Shown: positions 1 through 4,749 of the stretch, one piece after another | How the letters are laid out: the number at the start of each line of letters is the position of its first letter | Numbering within the stretch: the first letter of the stretch is position 1 | Assembly: GCA_031282285.1 (NCBI GenBank) | Contig: JAITEA010000160.1 | Coordinates: 1-5,357, forward strand | DNA length: 5,357 nucleotides | Reading direction: 5' to 3' | Origin: Helicobacteraceae bacterium | GTDB taxonomy: Bacteria > Campylobacterota > Campylobacteria > Campylobacterales > SZUA-545 | Translations under genes and position numbers: made by a program | The notes under the pieces: generated by a model | What the model was told of the DNA's origin: nothing | The model's database searches: none | The model's input: the letters and a program-made list of their open reading frames with translations, nothing else

Positions 1-160
1 TTATTCGCGTTACTATTCAATTCGATCAAGAAAAAATAATATATTAGGTTTTGCAGAATGAAAAAGATTGAAATACTAACTTCTTACGAGTGGCGAAGCG
101 ATAGAAAGCAAAGCCTTCCGCCAGCAAGGTATCGTGGAGCATCGTAGAGAAAGCGGCGCT
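1..160. other. AT-rich left edge, no supported gene
   Basis: The first 90 bases are clearly more AT-rich than the rest of the window. All three plus frames are open at position 1 and close quickly (TAA at 37-39, TAG at 45-47, TGA at 59-61), so the 3' end of an upstream gene may lie here, but I cannot tell which frame is used. An ATG at 58 opens only 29 codons, with no Shine-Dalgarno sequence, and ends at 147. Bases 131-150 carry a loose 10-base tandem repeat (ATCGTGGAGC / ATCGTAGAGA). The composition step near position 90 may mark a recombination boundary; that is inference. Confidence 0.35.
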
Positions 161-256
161 AGCGGAGCGGGGGGGGGGGGGAGGCAAATTGCGGCAATAA
201 CAAACCCCCCTCAAATCCCCCCTTGTCAGGGGGGACGAAGCGGAGCGAAGCGCGCG
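161..256. repeat. GC-rich palindromic intergenic repeat, copy A
   Basis: This block starts with a run of 13 G (169-181). It then holds six C (205-210), TCAAAT, and a hairpin of six C (217-222), loop TTGTCA and six G (229-234), followed by GAAGCGGAGCG-type sequence and alternating CG (250-258). Bases 219-243 match 4598-4622 at 22 of 25 positions, and the CCCCTCAAATCCCCCC segment (207-222) reappears inverted, with one base deleted, at 4638-4652. This marks it as one member of a dispersed palindromic repeat family. No T-run follows the hairpin, so it is a poor intrinsic terminator. It looks like non-coding repeat DNA, not a gene. Confidence 0.6.
169..181. repeat. Homopolymeric G tract (13 G)
   Basis: There are 13 consecutive G residues immediately after AGCGGAGC. 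Long G tracts in Campylobacterota are classic slipped-strand phase-variation sites when they lie in genes or promoters. This one lies about 145 bases upstream of the SUKH-like gene and inside a repeat, so a regulatory effect is possible but unproven. Runs of this length are also prone to sequencing length error. Confidence 0.8.
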
Positions 257-285
257 CGCATTTCAAAGCGGGGATATTCTGAAAA

Positions 286-294
286 TGATACTAT
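286..294 (+). promoter_or_regulatory. Candidate extended -10 promoter for the SUKH-like gene
   Basis: TGATACTAT fits an extended -10 element (TG, one base, then TACTAT, four of six matches to TATAAT). It would start transcription near 301, leaving a leader of about 25 bases that contains the AGGAG ribosome site at 315-319. No convincing -35 box is visible, so this is weak support. Confidence 0.3.
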
Positions 295-325
295 ACCAGC
301 GCGAAAATCTGCTTAGGAGATAGCG

Positions 326-1024
326 ATGCGAAACGCCTCCGAACTCAAGGCAATCTCCGCAAAATTCGGTATTGCCATTCCAAAAGCGCTCGAATCCCTG
401 ATTGATTCTGGCGCGACCTCGTATTCGGCTGACTTCAACAAGAATTCCTCTCAGATACTCACGACAAACCCGCCGGCGCTTTGGGCTACATACGATCTGG
501 AGTGGCTTGACGACAATGAGCCGAGCGGGGTATTGTCTGAATGGTTGGCGCCCGAATATCAGAACGGAAACTTCTTCGCGCCATTCGCGCAAAGCGGAGG
601 CGGGGACATCTATGCGCTCGTAAAGCTGGCGAGCGGCGAACAAGGGTGCGCCGTGCTTTGGCGCGATAATCCGGAAAGCGAAATCAACTATTTGAGCTTT
701 GAAGACTTTGTTTGCGGTCGTTTTCTGGACGCAATGACGGATTTGAGTCATCTGGAAGACGATTTGAGTCCCGAAGAAGCGGTTATTTGTTTAAGAAAAG
801 ATTACCAGCGTACAACCAAAGATATTCCCGCCGCGAAAACCAGCCTTCTTGACGAACTTATTGCCCGCGATCCTATGACGCGCGAATTCAAACACGGTCC
901 CAATGCGCGACCGATACAGGTTTTATCGCTGATTTCGCAGGACGAACACGCGCAACTCATATTCCAATTCGAGCGGGCTAATCCGCGCGCGTTTCCCGTC
1001 GTCGCTCCTTGGGATATAAAATGA
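326..1024 (+). CDS. SMI1/KNR4 (SUKH)-like protein, putative immunity-type protein
   Basis: The 232-residue product has no signal peptide or membrane segment, so it should be cytoplasmic. ATG at 326 is preceded by AGGAG with six bases of spacing. Residues 12-30 (KFGIAIPKALESLI) resemble the N-terminal helix of SMI1/KNR4 domains, and residues 85-135 show the typical pattern of PFAQSGGGDIYAL, a hydrophobic strand (AVLW) and SFEDFV near the end of the domain. Residues 140-232 form a C-terminal extension I do not recognise. SUKH proteins often neutralise nuclease or other polymorphic toxins, but no toxin gene is visible here, so that role is inference. CGATCG words, frequent elsewhere in the window, are absent and GATC is rare (two sites), which suggests acquisition by transfer. 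It could also be a SUKH protein with a non-immunity role. Confidence 0.6.
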   Translation: MRNASELKAISAKFGIAIPKALESLIDSGATSYSADFNKNSSQILTTNPPALWATYDLEWLDDNEPSGVLSEWLAPEYQNGNFFAPFAQSGGGDIYALVKLASGEQGCAVLWRDNPESEINYLSFEDFVCGRFLDAMTDLSHLEDDLSPEEAVICLRKDYQRTTKDIPAAKTSLLDELIARDPMTREFKHGPNARPIQVLSLISQDEHAQLIFQFERANPRAFPVVAPWDIK

Positions 1025-1042
1025 CGCGGCTTGTTCGCCGCG
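1025..1042 (-). terminator. Hairpin between convergent genes, probable terminator
   Basis: CGCGGC (1025-1030) and GCCGCG (1037-1042) form a six-pair stem around a six-base loop, starting right after the TGA of the SUKH-like gene. Read on the minus strand it is followed by TCATTTTATATC, a moderately U-rich tail, so it fits best as the end of the flagellin-fliW transcript. On the plus strand there is no T-run. The adjacent palindrome GCCGATCGGC (1042-1051) could form an alternative structure. Confidence 0.4.
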
Positions 1043-1099
1043 CCGATCGGCTAACGCAGCGGAGAGTTTATAAAGATTGCGATCTGGTAAACGCGTAGC

Positions 1100-1237
1100 T
1101 TACCGAAGCCCCGTACTGCCGCTACGGATCCTCGGGTGCTGATAGTCCGCCTTTTCGTAAACAAAGCTGAAATAGTAACCGATCGCGGCGACGACCGCAA
1201 TCGCCGCGATCCAAGCCAGAATCCTGTTTTTGCTCAT
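1100..1237 (-). CDS. Small single-span membrane protein (45 aa), unknown function
   Basis: I do not recognise this protein. ATG (1237-1235) follows AAAGG (1250-1246) at a spacing of eight bases, and the frame ends at TAA (1102-1100). The product begins MSKNRILAWIAAIAVVAAIG: a short basic N-terminus, one hydrophobic span at about residues 6-26 (extended by YYFSFVY), then a polar, basic tail of about 18 residues. The basic N-terminus favours a cytoplasmic N-terminus with the tail outside. There is no lipobox cysteine. It lies 38 bases behind the fliW stop on the same strand, with no terminator visible between them, so it is probably the last gene of the flagellin-fliW unit. A flagellum-linked role is inferred from position only. 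A cleaved signal peptide is less likely because no AXA-type site is evident. Confidence 0.6.
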   Translation of the reverse strand: MSKNRILAWIAAIAVVAAIGYYFSFVYEKADYQHPRIRSGSTGLR

Positions 1238-1275
1238 CGGGTTTACCTTTCTATGGCGTTACCCATATTACGCGT

Positions 1276-1668
1276 TTAGGCGGCTTTGACGACAAACTCC
1301 GAGAGTTTCTGCGACACGCCAAAAGAGGGGTATTGTTTGCCGTCCAATACGATCTGCGCCGCCGCGCCCGTGTCCTTGTTGAAAACGATAGGCGCCAGAA
1401 AGTTAATCTCGGAGTTTTCCGTAGCGTCGCCAAGCGCCAGCACATTATAGACGAGCACTTGGCTGTCTTCGGTGATCCCAAGCGTCTTTTGCGCCTCGTT
1501 GGAGAGGTCGAAACTATATTCGCGCAGACGATACGGATTGACCAGCGTCCATACAAAACCGCTCCCCGCCGTGTCCGCGATCGTAGCAAACAGCTCGTCG
1601 CTTTCGCTGAACTCCACCTCTTTAACCTGCTCAAAGCCCAGAACGGGCGACTTCAAAGTAAATACCAT
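1276..1668 (-). CDS. fliW: Flagellar assembly factor FliW
   Basis: This 130-residue cytoplasmic protein has the usual FliW length. FliW binds flagellin, and in species with CsrA it antagonises CsrA so that flagellin translation follows export. Visible family signatures are SPVLGFE (7-13), LVNPYRLREYSFDL (42-55), the strongly conserved NFLAPIVFN (89-97) and AQIVLD (104-109), followed by the YPSFG segment. ATG is preceded by AAGGAG at six bases. The gene starts 30 bases after the flagellin stop on the same strand with no hairpin between, which argues for co-transcription and a direct stoichiometric link between the partners. The 45-residue membrane protein follows after 38 bases. No csrA is in the window. 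Confidence 0.93.
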   Translation of the reverse strand: MVFTLKSPVLGFEQVKEVEFSESDELFATIADTAGSGFVWTLVNPYRLREYSFDLSNEAQKTLGITEDSQVLVYNVLALGDATENSEINFLAPIVFNKDTGAAAQIVLDGKQYPSFGVSQKLSEFVVKAA

Positions 1669-1698
1669 TTTATACTCCTTGTTTTATGTTTGGTTTGA

Positions 1699-3174
1699 CT
1701 ACTGCAGGAGCCTTAACGCCGCCTGCTGTATCGCGTTGGCTTGGCTAAGCGCGTAGCTGCCCGACTGCGTGAGAATGCTCTGCTTGCTGAAATTGGAGCT
1801 TTCCGCGCCGAAATCCACGTCGCGGATACCCGATTCCGCCGCCTTGACATTCACCTGCGTTACGCTGATATTGTTCAGCGTTACCTCAAGCTGCAACTGC
1901 GCCGCGCCAATATCCGATCGTATGCGATCCAAAAGCGCGATCGCGCTTTCTGCTATATCCATCACGATCATAGCGCCTTCTCTGGTCGTTACGCCAGAAC
2001 CGAAATTGTAATCGGCTTCGTTATATTGCACATCGTTGGCGAAACCGCCGCCGGCGTTGATGTCGTCTTTGTTGAATATGCCGCGCACCATACGAAGGTT
2101 GTAGTTTGCCTGCGCGCCGCCGCTCAAATTGCCGCTGATCGCGCCGAGCGTGTCCGTAACCACAATATCGTTCGCCCGCGTGTCCGTCAGCAGCAGCCGC
2201 CCGAAGTTTTTGTGTTCGTCGTCCAAGCCCGTAATCGCCGAATGCGTCCCGCCAAGCTCTATGCCGCGCCCGTCCGCCGAAGTGAGATTGAGCCTGCCAG
2301 CCCAATCGACGCTCGCCGTTACGCCCGTTTCGGTGGTGTATTTGTTGATCGCGTTGATCAGATTGCCGTTGCGATCGGCTTGATCCACGATCACGTCGCC
2401 GATAGTAATCCCGTTGATGGTAAGCCCAGTTACATTGCCCGCCTTAATCTCGCCGCTTCCCGTCGATTGCGTAAGATACGAGGCGCGAATGCCGGCGAGT
2501 ATATCGCTGTTTTTGTTGATGGTTTCAGCCAGCACGCCCACGCCCGTTTTGGCGCCGGAGGAGACGATCACGGTTTCGAGTTTGACCGTCTTTTCGCCCA
2601 CCTTAAACTCCAGCGCGACCTCGCCCGAAGCGGTGATATTGGTGGTGGATTCGCGCCGCACCGAGCCTATCTTGTCCGAACTTGTCGCGCCGATAGAAAC
2701 GCCGATCACCTCGTTGGAATAGGCGCCGATCTCAAAGGCTTTGTTGGTGTAGCTGCCCGCGAGCATTTTCAGCCCGTTGTAGGAGGTCTGGAAGGCGATG
2801 TTGTCAAGCTGTTCGATCAGCCTGATAATATCGCGCTGGATCGCGGCGCGTGATTGGTAGTTCTGCGTATCCTGCGCCGCTTGCGCGGCTTTGGCTTTGA
2901 TGGTGTCCAGCACCTTGATCTGCTCGTCCATAGCCTTGTCCGCCACGCCGATCATACCTATGGCGTCGTTGGCGTTTCGCATAGATTGCGCGAGCGCGTT
3001 AGCCTGCGATCGCAAACTGTCGGCGATCGCCATGCCAGAGCTGTCGTCGGAAGCTTTGTTGATTCTTAAGCCCGACGAGAGCTTTTCAAGCGATTTAGTT
3101 ACCTCGCGGTTGGTTACGGCGAGATTGACATTGGAGTTCATCGCTTTAATGTTGGTATTGATGATGAAGCTCAC
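1699..3174 (-). CDS. Flagellin, Campylobacterota type
   Basis: This 491-residue structural subunit of the flagellar filament is exported by the flagellar type III apparatus, so it has no signal peptide. I choose GTG at 3174-3172 as the start because AAGGA (3186-3182) lies seven bases upstream and the protein then begins MSFIINTNIKAMN, the canonical flagellin start. An in-frame ATG at 3228 would add 18 atypical residues and lies inside the promoter. The D0/D1 N-terminus covers about residues 1-170 (KLSSGLRINKASDDSSGMAIADSL at 31-54 is typical). A variable centre covers about 171-395, with a flagellin-IN-like stretch near 250-308. The C-terminal D1/D0 covers about 396-491 and ends SQAN...LRLLQ. 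Residues 86-102 (IKVLDTIKAKAAQAAQD) match the Campylobacter/Helicobacter form that is poorly sensed by TLR5. The protein is somewhat shorter than most flagellins of that group. The promoter makes it flaB-like, but flaA versus flaB cannot be settled here. Confidence 0.96.
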   Translation of the reverse strand: MSFIINTNIKAMNSNVNLAVTNREVTKSLEKLSSGLRINKASDDSSGMAIADSLRSQANALAQSMRNANDAIGMIGVADKAMDEQIKVLDTIKAKAAQAAQDTQNYQSRAAIQRDIIRLIEQLDNIAFQTSYNGLKMLAGSYTNKAFEIGAYSNEVIGVSIGATSSDKIGSVRRESTTNITASGEVALEFKVGEKTVKLETVIVSSGAKTGVGVLAETINKNSDILAGIRASYLTQSTGSGEIKAGNVTGLTINGITIGDVIVDQADRNGNLINAINKYTTETGVTASVDWAGRLNLTSADGRGIELGGTHSAITGLDDEHKNFGRLLLTDTRANDIVVTDTLGAISGNLSGGAQANYNLRMVRGIFNKDDINAGGGFANDVQYNEADYNFGSGVTTREGAMIVMDIAESAIALLDRIRSDIGAAQLQLEVTLNNISVTQVNVKAAESGIRDVDFGAESSNFSKQSILTQSGSYALSQANAIQQAALRLLQ

Positions 3175-3181
3175 GCTATCG

Positions 3182-3186
3182 TCCTT
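3182..3186 (-). promoter_or_regulatory. Ribosome binding site fixing the flagellin GTG start
   Basis: AAGGA follows an A-rich stretch (CTAAAAAAGGA) and sits seven bases before GTG. It decides the start against the upstream in-frame ATG at 3228. Its GGA is also the only GGA in the predicted leader, so it is where CsrA would have to bind if flagellin translation is CsrA-controlled; that is inference. Confidence 0.75.
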
Positions 3187-3193
3187 TTTTAGG

Positions 3194-3199
3194 TATAGT
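3194..3199 (+). promoter_or_regulatory. Candidate -10 box for mltA
   Basis: TATAGT (five of six matches to TATAAT) lies behind a run of six T, with no -35 box. Campylobacter-type housekeeping promoters often lack a -35 and rely on T-rich DNA upstream of the -10. Transcription would start near 3206, giving a leader of about 37 bases. The site lies opposite the flagellin leader. Confidence 0.35.
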
Positions 3200-3210
3200 T
3201 CTTGATTGGG

Positions 3211-3228
3211 AAGCACTTGCCGTTCCAA
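3211..3228 (-). promoter_or_regulatory. Sigma-54 type promoter of flagellin
   Basis: Read on the minus strand the site is TTGGAACGGCAAGTGCTT. It has GG (3226-3225) and GC (3214-3213) separated by exactly ten bases, as required for -24/-12 promoters, and matches the consensus YTGGCACGRNNNTTGCW at all but two of the specified positions. Transcription would start near 3201, about 27 bases before the GTG. Sigma-54 control is known for flaB-class flagellins of Campylobacter and Helicobacter and implies dependence on a FlgR-like activator, which is not in the window. Confidence 0.75.
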
Positions 3229-3242
3229 ATTGGAGAAACTTA

Positions 3243-4391
3243 ATGAAAAGAACTTTTATTTCGGCGCTGACCGCCGCGCTGTTGTGCGGTTGCGCTTCGT
3301 ATAAACCCAGCTTCGACGCGCAAAACACGCCGCATATTTCCGAAGCGTTTGGCGAAGCCAAAAACCAGAGCGCGATCTACCGCCCCGTCTCGTGGAGCGA
3401 GCTGAGCGGCTGGAAAAAAGACGATCACGAAGAGGCGCTCAAAGCGTTTATCAAAAGCTGCGAGGCGATCGGCGCCAAATCGCTCTGGGCGAAAAGCTGC
3501 GCCGAAGCCAAAGACAGCGGCGCGGACGACCGCGTTGGAGCGCGGCTGTTTTTTGAAACGCACTTTCAGCCCTACGAGGTGATCGCCGACGGGCAGAGCA
3601 AAAAGGGGTTGATCACGGGCTACTACCTGCCGACGCTGAAGGGCGACACGCGCAAAAACGGGCGCTATATTTACCCAATCTACAAAAGACCTGCCGATCT
3701 GGTAACGCTCAACCCTAAAGATTTCGGGCTGTCCAGCGCCAAAATCATTCGCGGGCGGCTGACCAAAGAGGGCAAGATCGCGCCCTACTACGATCGCGCC
3801 ACAATCGACTCCAACGCCTCGTTGCTGGCGGGAAACGAGCTGTTCTGGGTGGATGATCCGATCGGGCTGTTTTTTATGCATATACAGGGATCGGGGCTGA
3901 TTCGCCTGCCAAACGGCGAAACGCGGCTGGTTGGCTACGCGGAGCAAAACGGGCGATCGTACTATCCGATCGGGCTATATCTTGTCCAGCGGGGCGAGAT
4001 CGAGCGCGAGGCGCTGTCGATGCAGAGCATTCGCGCTTGGCTTGAAGCAAATCCGCGTCGGACGCAAGAGACGCTTCACAAAAATCCTAGCTATATCTTT
4101 TTCGAGGAGGGCAACGCGAGCGCCGGCGCGTTTGGCGCGCAGGGAACGCCGCTGTCGCCCAAACGATCGATCGCCGTCGATCCGTCGTTTATCCCGCTTG
4201 GCGCGCCCGTGTTTATCAAGGCGCTCGACCAGCGCGTCGATCTAAGCAGATTGTGCGTCGCGCAGGATACGGGCGGCGCGATCAAAGGCGCGACCCGCGC
4301 CGATTTTTTCTGGGGCGAGGGGTTTGAAGCCGAGGAGCGCGCCGGCAAAATGCGCCTCGAAAGCGCCGTCTGGATTCTACTACCCAAATAA
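3243..4391 (+). CDS. mltA: Membrane-bound lytic murein transglycosylase A (lipoprotein)
   Basis: This 382-residue enzyme cleaves the MurNAc-GlcNAc bond of peptidoglycan to give 1,6-anhydro-MurNAc ends. MKRTFISALTAALLCGC is a lipoprotein signal with cysteine 17 as the probable lipidated residue, placing the protein at the inner face of the outer membrane. The MltA domain is recognisable from GLITGYYLPTL (122-132) through YPIYKRP, MHIQGSGLIRLPNGE (212-226), VGYAEQNG and MSMQSIRAW. The C-terminal 3D domain carries its three hallmark aspartates: D313 (AVDPSFIPLG), D342 (QDTGGAIKG) and D354 (RADFFWGEG). By motif, D354 corresponds to the catalytic aspartate of E. coli MltA (D308, mature numbering). 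ATG has GGAG (3232-3235) at seven bases. It diverges from flagellin over 68 bases. The last codons (WILLPK, stop) recur 72 bases downstream. Confidence 0.95.
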   Translation: MKRTFISALTAALLCGCASYKPSFDAQNTPHISEAFGEAKNQSAIYRPVSWSELSGWKKDDHEEALKAFIKSCEAIGAKSLWAKSCAEAKDSGADDRVGARLFFETHFQPYEVIADGQSKKGLITGYYLPTLKGDTRKNGRYIYPIYKRPADLVTLNPKDFGLSSAKIIRGRLTKEGKIAPYYDRATIDSNASLLAGNELFWVDDPIGLFFMHIQGSGLIRLPNGETRLVGYAEQNGRSYYPIGLYLVQRGEIEREALSMQSIRAWLEANPRRTQETLHKNPSYIFFEEGNASAGAFGAQGTPLSPKRSIAVDPSFIPLGAPVFIKALDQRVDLSRLCVAQDTGGAIKGATRADFFWGEGFEAEERAGKMRLESAVWILLPK

Positions 4392-4394
4392 CCC
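4370..4394 (+). repeat. Direct repeat copy 1: 3' end of mltA
   Basis: This 25-base segment covers the last codons and TAA stop of mltA plus CCC. It matches 4442-4466 at 23 of 25 positions, with the second copy starting exactly 72 bases later in the same reading frame. Confidence 0.7.
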
Positions 4395-4441
4395 TCCTAC
4401 CTCCCCCCGCCGCCGTAACGGTTATGCCGCGCACCAAGCCA

Positions 4442-4466
4442 CTGGATTCTGCTACCCCAATAACCC
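4442..4466 (+). repeat. Direct repeat copy 2: remnant of an mltA 3' end
   Basis: Translated in the mltA frame this copy reads W-I-L-L-P-Q-stop, against W-I-L-L-P-K-stop in the gene. The two differences are a silent CTA/CTG change and AAA/CAA. The flanking sequence upstream is not mltA-like, so only the tail is duplicated. Confidence 0.65.
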
Positions 4467-4571
4467 CCGCCCCCGCCGTGCGCGCCTCGGGCGGCTAACT
4501 GGTTTAGCAAATTGTTCGGCGCGATTTGCAAATAACCCCCCGCGCGCCTCTTGCGTCCTTCCCGCCCAGCG

Positions 4572-4652
4572 CCCCCCCCCAATCCCTTATGCGAGCGCCC
4601 CTTGTCTGGGAGGAGGAAGCGGCGGGGCGGTGGTTTTGGGGGGATTGAGGGG
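4572..4652. repeat. GC-rich palindromic intergenic repeat, copy B
   Basis: The outer arms 4575-4586 and 4641-4652 pair at 11 of 12 positions (CAATCCC with GGGATTG, then four C with four G beyond one mismatch). The interior holds CCCCTTGTCTGGG, and 4598-4622 matches copy A (219-243) at 22 of 25 positions. The left arm begins with nine consecutive C. Because it lies behind mltA it could help end transcription or protect the mRNA end, but no T-run follows. Confidence 0.6.
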
Positions 4653-4710
4653 TTAGGTACGGCGTCAAGACGCCGAGAGGTTTTATTGCGTAAAGTTTGC
4701 CGCGTAACGC

Positions 4711-4716
4711 TATAAT
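4711..4716 (+). promoter_or_regulatory. Promoter -10 box for the MMPL-type exporter gene
   Basis: A perfect TATAAT lies 33 bases before the GTG start, predicting a start near 4722 and a leader of about 28 bases. The best -35 is TTGCGT (4686-4691) at a long 19-base spacing. TAAAGTTT occurs at 4691-4698 and again at 4726-4733, flanking the -10; the first resembles a sigma-28 -35 box but lacks a matching downstream box. Confidence 0.6.
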
Positions 4717-4749
4717 CGCCGTCGCTAAAGTTTCGCAAAGAGAGGCGCG

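Larger units (their letters stand above)
4392..4690. other. Repeat-rich intergenic region after mltA, no supported gene
   Basis: This stretch is dominated by C-rich and then G-rich runs and has no reading frame with a credible start and ribosome site. It contains the second copy of the mltA tail (4442-4466), a 9-C tract (4572-4580) and a palindromic repeat copy (4572-4652). The octamer AATAACCC occurs at 4387, 4459 and 4531, exactly 72 bases apart each time, although the sequences between do not align well. It reads as decayed repeat DNA built up behind mltA. No clear U-tailed terminator for mltA is visible. Confidence 0.6.

Noticed and set aside
58..147. 29-codon frame starting MKKIEILTSYEW
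   Set aside because: There is no Shine-Dalgarno sequence, no recognisable family, and it runs into repeat-like sequence; it could be a remnant but cannot be supported.
134..316. 60-residue plus-strand frame through the G tract
   Set aside because: It is low-complexity (GGGG, NPPQIPPCQGG) and translates the palindromic repeat, has no ribosome site, and depends on an unstable homopolymer.
263..751. 162-residue minus-strand frame opposite the SUKH-like gene
   Set aside because: The plus-strand gene has a good ribosome site and domain-like sequence; this frame has neither.
1741..2853. 370-residue plus-strand frame antisense to flagellin
   Set aside because: It is a mirror of the flagellin codon pattern in GC-rich DNA; the product is His/Arg/Ala-rich without domain features and flagellin is certain.
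3206..3221. Possible sigma-54 site on the plus strand for mltA (TTGGGAAGCACTTGC)
   Set aside because: The GG-to-GC spacing is nine, not ten, bases, and the downstream dinucleotide does not fit when ten is enforced.
3175..3228. 18-residue N-terminal extension of flagellin from ATG 3228
   Set aside because: Flagellins start at the MSFIINTN-type sequence; the GTG has an ideal ribosome site and the extension lies in the promoter and leader.
3240..3947. 235-residue minus-strand frame opposite mltA
   Set aside because: It is a shadow of the mltA coding strand with no ribosome site and no family resemblance.
4691..4717. Full sigma-28 promoter for the exporter
   Set aside because: TAAAGTTT matches the -35, but at the required 11-base spacing the -10 reads CTATAATC, far from GCCGATAA; a housekeeping -10 explains it better.
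4397..4738. 113-residue minus-strand frame and the 110-residue plus-strand frame in the region after mltA
   Set aside because: Both are Pro/Arg/Gly-rich translations of C/G runs and repeats, without start signals; the minus frame also crosses the exporter promoter.
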